Part shown: piece after piece, positions 58,020 through 64,000 of the stretch
How the letters are laid out: each line of letters begins with the position of its first letter
How positions within the stretch are numbered: the stretch's first letter is position 1
NCBI RefSeq assembly: GCF_004337985.1
Contig: NW_021940919.1
Coordinates: 1 to 64,000, forward strand
Length of the DNA stretch: 64,000 nucleotides
Direction: 5' to 3'
DNA from: Pyricularia pennisetigena
Taxonomy: Eukaryota; Ascomycota; Sordariomycetes; Magnaporthales; Pyriculariaceae
Position numbers and translations under genes: made by a program
Notes under the pieces: model-generated
What the model was told of the DNA's origin: nothing
Database searches by the model: none
Seen by the model: only the letters and a program-made list of their open reading frames with translations

Positions 58020-59991
58020 TTAAGCTTCGTAGTCATCATCATCTTCTTCACTCTCGGTGTCGTACTCTGCCGGTTGCGACGGCTCCAGCCTCTCATTGAG
58101 TAGCCTGCCCATTTCGATACCCTCGTCCTCGAGACCATCATTGAACGAATGCACGCTGCAAAAACCGCTGTCCGTGTTATCACCACCCCAAGCCGAGGCT
58201 GTCGGAGGGAGGAAGTAGGTGTTATTATAACGCCCCTCAGTTCGTTTCAAGTAAAAAGGAGCAATGCGGAGTGGTTGGAAAACGCGAAACAAACTTACCA
58301 ACTATCATGGGCGCCTTGGGGTGCCAGTGGGCCTCTCTTATGCAAGCTGACGTATAACCATGATCACGTAGGTGCCTGTACGGCGGGCTGGGTCGAGCAT
58401 TCGCTCGGCCGAGGATGCGCTGGCTCTCGGCGCCAACGTCAATAGTTCCTGCCAGCGTTGCATCAAGATTCCATATGTACACCTTGCCGTCGAAGCTGCC
58501 GGAATATACGTAGCGTGAGTTGGTACTGCCCGGAGGGCTAAAGTGGCAACGGATCAGGGTTCGGGTCACACGGTGGCCACGGAAAGTCACAACCGAGTTG
58601 TCATGCGGATGGGGGAACCAGTCGTCATCGCGAAGTTCCGTCCACCGGTAGTCCGTAGTACGGTTGCGTGTGCACCTTGTAGGATCTTTGCTGCTAAAGT
58701 CGGGTTCGCTCATGGCCATGCGCAAATCCCAAAGTTTCATGCTGTGGTCCTTGCCGTTGGATAAGAGGTAGCGCCCGTCGTTCTTGCTGTCAATATACGT
58801 CAGGCCCTCAATGTGGCCAACGAAAGCTCCCGCGGCTCGCCGATCGGCCATGCTCCGGCGATCCCACACCTTGATGGTAGTGTCATCCGAGCCAGAGTAA
58901 AGGATATGTGGAGATGACTTGTCGGCGAAGCAAACGGCGTTGACATCGTCTTTATGACCTACGACGTTATGCAGAACCGTCCTCGACTCGATATCGTAAA
59001 CGATGACCGAGTTTCTGTTGGTGCCAGCAACAAGTTCGCGGCTATCACCAGAATATCTTACAGAGAAGATGGCGAAGTGCCGGGCGTCGCGCCAGTATGC
59101 GCCTTGCTCCCTGCCCGTGAGCCCTGTGTTGGACAGATCGAGGGTGTACGGGTCTCCAGAATCGTTGGGATCGGTAGGAGCCAGACAGACGTGTGGGAGC
59201 AGCGACGTAATGGCGAGCCAGCGATTGTCAGGGCTCAAAGAGGCGTCTGATAGCGTCCACTGGCCAAAGGGGAATCTGGCAGTTTTATAGTATCGCCAGT
59301 TGTACGGATTAGACGTGTCGTACATGCGAACCTTGAAGTCTTTGCCAACAGCGTAAAAGAAGTTGCCGTCATCGGAAAACTGCCCCGAGTAGACCGACTG
59401 TGGGAACCGAATCAGCATGTCTGCTGGATCCGATGGTATCATAGTCTGGGCCAGTATACGTTGGTCCATTCTTTGGTCTATCGGATCTCTAAGTCCAAGT
59501 TCACGGTCCAAAAGCCTGAGAGCAACCTCGGCCTGCGGAGACGAGTATTTTGTCGACGACGGCAAAGCGGCCGGGGTGAGGCCAAATAGCCCCGAGTCCA
59601 TCAGCTCTTTGCCCTTTTCGCTGGGAACCTTGGGAAACCTATTAGGGTCGGGAGGCGTTCTTGGTCTTGTCCTACCGGGGGGTCCAAAAATTCTAGGATC
59701 CTCTCGGCTGATAAGAGCGTGCAGCTGGGGAAGGGTCAAAGCCAGCATGCGACCGCCGATATCAATGAAGAAGTTGCCTTCCTGGCCGTCCGAGGAGTCG
59801 TCGTCGTCTTCTTCTTCCTCTTCCTCCTCCTCCTCGTTATCCTCATTTTCATCTTCCTCCTCGGGTTCATCGTCATGTTCATAATCTGGATCAAGCTCAT
59901 CGTCTACCTCTCCAGGAGCGGTGTGATATTGCTCATCATCAATGTCGTTGTCAACGACACTACTCCCATGTCCTGCACTAGGATGTGACAT
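58020..59991 (-). CDS. WD40-repeat protein, DCAF11/LEC14B-like
   Basis: Two exons, complement of 58020-58198 and 58299-59991, about 623 aa; the 100-bp GT-AG intron joins APMIV to ASAWGGDNTD in frame. The N-terminus is strongly acidic (a run of about nine glutamates before DDDDSSDGQEGNF). A seven-blade WD40 propeller follows, with GHKDDVNAVCF, SGSDDTTIKVWDRRS, SNGKDHSMKLWDLRM and SGSFDGKVYIWNLD. WDRR and WDLR are WDxR boxes that contact DDB1, so a substrate receptor role for a CUL4-DDB1 ubiquitin ligase is likely from family knowledge. The C-terminus is acidic (TESEEDDDDYEA). The ATG at 59991 is the first in frame. Confidence 0.88.
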
Positions 59992-61454
59992 GTTGATCAA
60001 GGTGATGAGACGGCAAGGCGGGTGAACTTTGTGAGTACGGGCTGAGCCGGGAAAATGTACGGAGAGGGACCGTAAGTAGGGCGATGTGGAGCTGGTATGT
60101 ACGACCCGAAAGTAAAGTAAATCCTATATACTTCGGAGCAAGGCAAATTTGACAATAAAGCACTTTGGGGGAAACAAATCAGAGGCAAAATGATCGTTAC
60201 CGAGGTCTCCGTCAGAGTCGGTATGTCTAATCAAAAGAAGTGGTTGGAATACCGATTTGGCGGGCGGGGCTCACAACATAATAGTATGTCGGAGTTTGAC
60301 TTTTCAATCGCCTATGTTTTCAAAAAAAAAAAAAAAAAAAGTTGCATGGACAAGTGATTGACTGAGGGCTAGTGGTATTGGATAAAATAGGAAAAAAAAA
60401 ATGTTGTTGATTCTAGAGATACCTATGGACGCAAGCTCGACACTACCCTCGCAGAGACGGAAGACTCGATGCAGTGACGCCACTGATTGGAAACCGAATC
60501 GTAAACTCCGACCCCGCCGACGATCTGGGTCGCCCCTGGCGTTCATTCCATCTCACCCGACTGTAGTAGAGGTGCAGCAGGACAGTCAACTTAATGTTCC
60601 CCACGATTCTGTCGGAGTGGGGTCTATCCACGGGGGCGTTGCAGCGATGGCTTTAGGCCGATCCCCTACCGGGAGCTTAACTGATGTCCCTTACCTGAGT
60701 ACTTATGTGCCACCAAAGTAATTAATTACTTTACACAAATGATAAGTAAGGTAAAGGGCGCTTCCGTTCTGACGATGCAGCATTGAACGTTATGCATTAG
60801 GACCGGGCGGAAAGGGTACATAGGCATTCGAAAGTTGTTGACATTGCCCAAGACATAGCTTGTCAACCCAAAGGCTGACCCATTCCCTCCCTGAATATGG
60901 CCATAGCGAGCAGATACAAATACACCCACGCAACTCTTCCAACCATACTTTGCATCTCCCCCTTTCCTATTCTGAATGCATGGTATTTAATCTCTCTACC
61001 AACTATATGCTGTATAGTAGAGTTGGCTATCAGAACAAAATATCACGATCAACAAAGTTTAAAAAATATATAACAAATAAATGCCTAGACGCTTATCTCG
61101 AGATGACTGTCATCCGTGCTGTGGGATCAGATGGTTTTTTTTTTCTTCTTTTTGGTATATTACAGCCTGGTGTCACAAACGGCTGGGCAATCCCTATGAA
61201 CCCAGCAGAAATGATCCTCCATGTTTATGTAGTTTGTGTGCCTTTTCGGGAGCGTTATTCATCACGCTCCAAGCCAAGTGCTTGCCCCCAACGCCCGATG
61301 CGCTGCCTGGTAAAAAAAAGTGTTTAACCAACTCCCGTATATCATCATCGATTGTGGCCCATCGCTCCCTCACGTAGCAGCATGCTGTCCTTTGAACTGT
61401 TGGTGGTCATCATTGCCAATCGGCACCAAAACGCCCTCGCGCTCTAGAAGCCAC
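59992..61454. other. Intergenic spacer, no gene seen
   Basis: About 1.5 kb between the WD40 gene start and the SSS1 stop. It contains an A run at about 60,321-60,338 and AT-rich sequence near 61,060-61,080. No frame with a known motif. Confidence 0.4.
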
Positions 61455-61813
61455 TTATGCGCCACCGACCAGGATATTGTTAAGGGGGATATGAACTGGA
61501 TAATGAGGGTCAGCACAAGTCGCAAGCAGCATGCGGGAACCAGGCGGGAAAACATACCAAGCTTAACAATGTATCCAACAGCGCCCATGATCAGGAAACC
61601 AACACCAACAGCTTGGCAGATCTGCCTGAACTCCTTCTTGTCGGCTGTGAACCAAAGAAAGAAACATCAGCAAGTGATTTACTGCAGGAAATGGCGGGCG
61701 TCGCCCGTTTGGCCCGAAAAGCACTTACGCTTCTGGCAGCGGTTCAGGAATTGGACGCCGTCCTTGACGAATTCCCTGGGAACGTCGAGGATTTCTTGGA
61801 CCGAGTCGGACAT
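61455..61813 (-). CDS. SSS1: Protein transport protein Sec61 subunit gamma
   Basis: Three small exons, complement of 61455-61495, 61558-61644 and 61729-61813, give exactly 70 aa. Introns of 62 and 84 bp are GT-AG, and frames and family alignment agree at both joints. The protein begins MSDSVQEILDVPREFVKDG, continues QFLNRCQKPDKKEF, then the single tail-anchor membrane helix (QAVGVGFLIMGAVGYIVKLV), and ends HIPLNNILVGGA. This is the canonical Sec61 gamma/Sss1, the essential small subunit of the ER protein-conducting channel. The exons are too short to stand out as open frames, so the gene is easily missed. Confidence 0.95.
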
Positions 61814-63338
61814 GGTGGGCTGATTTGTATTTTATCGCGAGCGCGGAGTGGAAAAGTTGTTGCGCGTTGGCTATTTGTTCTTTTGGTCGCAATGCGCAAT
61901 CGTCGGTAGCTTCAAAGAGGTGGTCGTCGGGGTGTGAAGGGGGGGAAGCTTCTTTTATCGGGTGTTGCAATTCCAGGGGCGCACGTTATCTGTTTTCATC
62001 AAGTGCCAGATCGCCTCAAATTGCAATGTCGAATTTGGCTCCAGCGGCGTACCCACATATTGTTCCAGGGTGCACACAGTGCAATTAAGGATTCATTCAT
62101 TCGTCGACGCGCTTGCGTCTGTCGCGTCCCGCTGCTCCCACTGCTACTGTGAGGAAGCCGGACAAGCAACAAGTAGGTACCTAGTGGGAAAAGCGGGTCT
62201 CCAATGAACCGGGCGTGCCTTCTCATTGGTGCCTAGCCACCGAGTCCAGGGACAGCTCGAAGTACCGTTGTCACCTAAGGTTTCCTCAGCCAAAAAAATA
62301 GGTTGCGTTCAACCTGGGGGAAGAAAGCTCCGATTTTCTTACTCGTCATAATCCTGTTTCTCAGCGGGAGGGATTTCTCGAAGTGCAGATATTATCCATT
62401 TCCCGAACCTCACGACTTGTATCTCCGGTCCTCTGTCTTCATCAATCGGGACTGCTTTTTTGCTTTTGAATCGTCAAGAACTTGCCGATTTGTTCTTTTT
62501 CTTTCTTTCTTCTTTCTGTTTGTTTCCGTTCTCCACGAGATCAAATTTTTTTGGTCCCTCGAAAACGATTGATCGCACGCACAATCATTTCAGTCCGACC
62601 GAAACCCCAGATAGCCCATCACCTCTCTACCGCTCTGGGAGGACTCTATCTATTATCCCAATATTAACCGCTTCTAGAGTCGATCAACTTGTCTGCACGA
62701 CAATTCCTTTGTGGAGCTTGGGGAGGAAGAATCGTTCGGTCTGGGACAGATTTGGGGCTCAGTTGGCAGTGTATCTGGACCTGGATCGTTGTACAAAGCA
62801 CAGCGCGTATCTGCCGCTGCGTCGATCTTTCAATCATCAAATTTGTCGGGTCTTCCGCTTTGGAACCTTTACCTTACAAAAATAACAAACAGGACAGTCG
62901 GATCAACCGCTTCCTGAGAAAGACCGCAAGCACAGAGCTTCGTCTTCGAACAGCCTTTGGCAACACAAGAGCACAAACAAAAGAGAAGAGAAGAGAGCCG
63001 TGTGTATCAGGTTCACGGAGTGTACGTATGGTCAAAGTTCCGCGCTTTCTTTTGTTGCATTTCCTTCTCTTTATGTTTTGTCATTCTCTTTGCTGCTCTT
63101 CTCTCCTCTTTTCCTTGTGTTGGTTTTTCTTTTCATATCTCTATGTTCTTTTTTTTCCAGAATGGTGCTGGAAATGGCGTGATAACACACACCATCATGT
63201 TGATTTCGCTTACTGATCTTGGGTTCGGAGACCACAGACACGCTCCTGTAAATCCTGACCGCGTAATTAGGCCTTTTCAATACAGCTTAGCACTAACTGA
63301 GCTTAACCTCGAGCATCTAGCTCGCAACTTTTCACACA
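61814..63338. promoter_or_regulatory. Divergent promoter region and probable long 5' leader
   Basis: About 1.5 kb between divergent starts of SSS1 and the RRM gene. The right half is strongly pyrimidine-rich (62,480-62,560 and 63,040-63,160) and contains AG|GT-like signals such as TTTCCAG near 63,160, fitting a long, possibly spliced, 5' UTR of the RRM gene. No gene recognised. Confidence 0.4.
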
Positions 63339-64000
63339 ATGGCCGAGGAGGATTTCGAAATTGACATTTATGGCGATGCCAACCAGGAGCAGCAGGGCGG
63401 TGATGACAACAAGCATGAACAGTCCTATGAAGGCGGTGGCCATCAGGATGAACATGGAGCCAACGACAATGAACAGTACCGGGATGACCAGCAGCATGGA
63501 GAAGATTCATCTCACGCAAAACACGATGACGATTCTAGCCACACCGAGTCTGCCACACCACAGCAGAGCAACCCGCTGAAGCGCAAAGAAGGTTCAGATG
63601 AGCGGGCCATCGACCCAGGTGCCACTTCGGCAATCCTTATTTCCGAGCTCCAATGGTGGATCACCGACGACGACATTCGAGGCTGGATCCGTGAGGCAGG
63701 CTGCGAGGACGAGTTGAAGGACATAACCTTCAGCGAACACAAGGTTAATGGCAAGAGCAAAGGGTACGGCTGAGATATAAAATTGACTTGGAGTGTGATT
63801 CTTTTCTTCATGCATACTAACCGCTATTCTAATTTCCAGTCAGGTTTATATTGAGCTCACATCCCAGCAGGCAGCAACAGCTATCAAGCATCGCCTGGAA
63901 TCCCAAGGCGAGGATGGCTCCTCACAAGCCGGCAGGAAGCACCAAGTAATCTATTCTTCTCCAACGATGAACCCATTCCGAACTCTGCCTAAGGACCAGC
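63339..64000 (+). CDS. RRM-domain RNA-binding protein (CPSF6/CFIm68-like), 3' end outside window
   Basis: Exon 1 is 63339-63763; a 76-bp GT-AG intron (63764-63839, CTAAC branch site) leads to exon 2, which runs off the window. The N-terminus is an acidic, Gln/His/Asp-rich segment (EEDFEIDIYGDANQEQQGG). From about residue 95 an RRM begins: AILISELQWWITDDDIRGWI supplies RNP2 and helix 1, VNGKSKGQVYIELTS supplies RNP1 across the intron, and HQVIYSSPTMNPFRTLPKD follows the last strand. This arrangement is conserved in fungal proteins related to cleavage factor Im 68 (pre-mRNA 3'-end processing). Only the first part is visible. Confidence 0.85.

Noticed and set aside
1..64000. tRNA genes, CRISPR arrays, bacterial-type operons
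   Set aside because: No cloverleaf-like sequence with a TTCGA-type T loop was noticed by eye and no spaced direct repeats of CRISPR type exist; the sequence is eukaryotic with spliceosomal introns.

Overview
The window is from a filamentous ascomycete (Pezizomycotina, most likely a sordariomycete). Protein-coding genes carry short introns of roughly 60-120 bp with CTAAC/CTGAC-type branch sites. Several products belong to families restricted to or typical of filamentous fungi: a DUF3435 recombinase, NACHT-ankyrin and Helo-like proteins, a cellular RNA-dependent RNA polymerase, AIM11 and a 3CxxC zinc finger. The 5S rRNA genes are dispersed among protein genes.

The window splits near position 30,400. 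Positions 1-30,406 look like an accessory compartment, with genes far apart and long AT-rich stretches without genes. It holds a SET+MYND methyltransferase, a Helo-like/Tudor-like protein, the decayed C-terminus of a NACHT-ankyrin STAND protein, a 3CxxC zinc-finger protein and a small conserved fungal protein. It also holds a kinase-HAD-uracil phosphoribosyltransferase pseudogene with two frameshifts and a stop, a dynamin-like GTPase, a convergent coiled-coil gene, and at the right end a DUF3435 tyrosine recombinase with a C2H2 zinc-finger tail. Positions 30,630-64,000 are mostly a dense core region: 5S rRNA, AIM11, a 2-oxoglutarate oxygenase, RdRP, D-lactate dehydrogenase, RPS4, a telobox-Myb protein, a small membrane protein, a TPR-like protein, a WD40 (DCAF11-like) protein, Sec61 gamma and the start of an RRM protein.

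The most interesting feature is the junction. The recombinase is of the family known as captains of Starship giant transposons. It lies on the minus strand, and its start codon is about 340 bp from a 5S rRNA gene cut off after its first 68 nucleotides (30,407-30,474). An apparently complete 5S gene lies 155 bp further on in the same orientation. Captains sit at the 5' end of Starships and are transcribed inward, and at least one described Starship targets 5S rDNA. The simplest reading is that everything left of about 30,406 is the 5' portion of a Starship inserted into a 5S gene, with the accessory genes as cargo. The far end is outside the window, so this is inference from one boundary.

Exon coordinates were derived by hand from frame continuity, splice signals and family knowledge. 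Two introns in accessory genes appear to use GC-AG boundaries.
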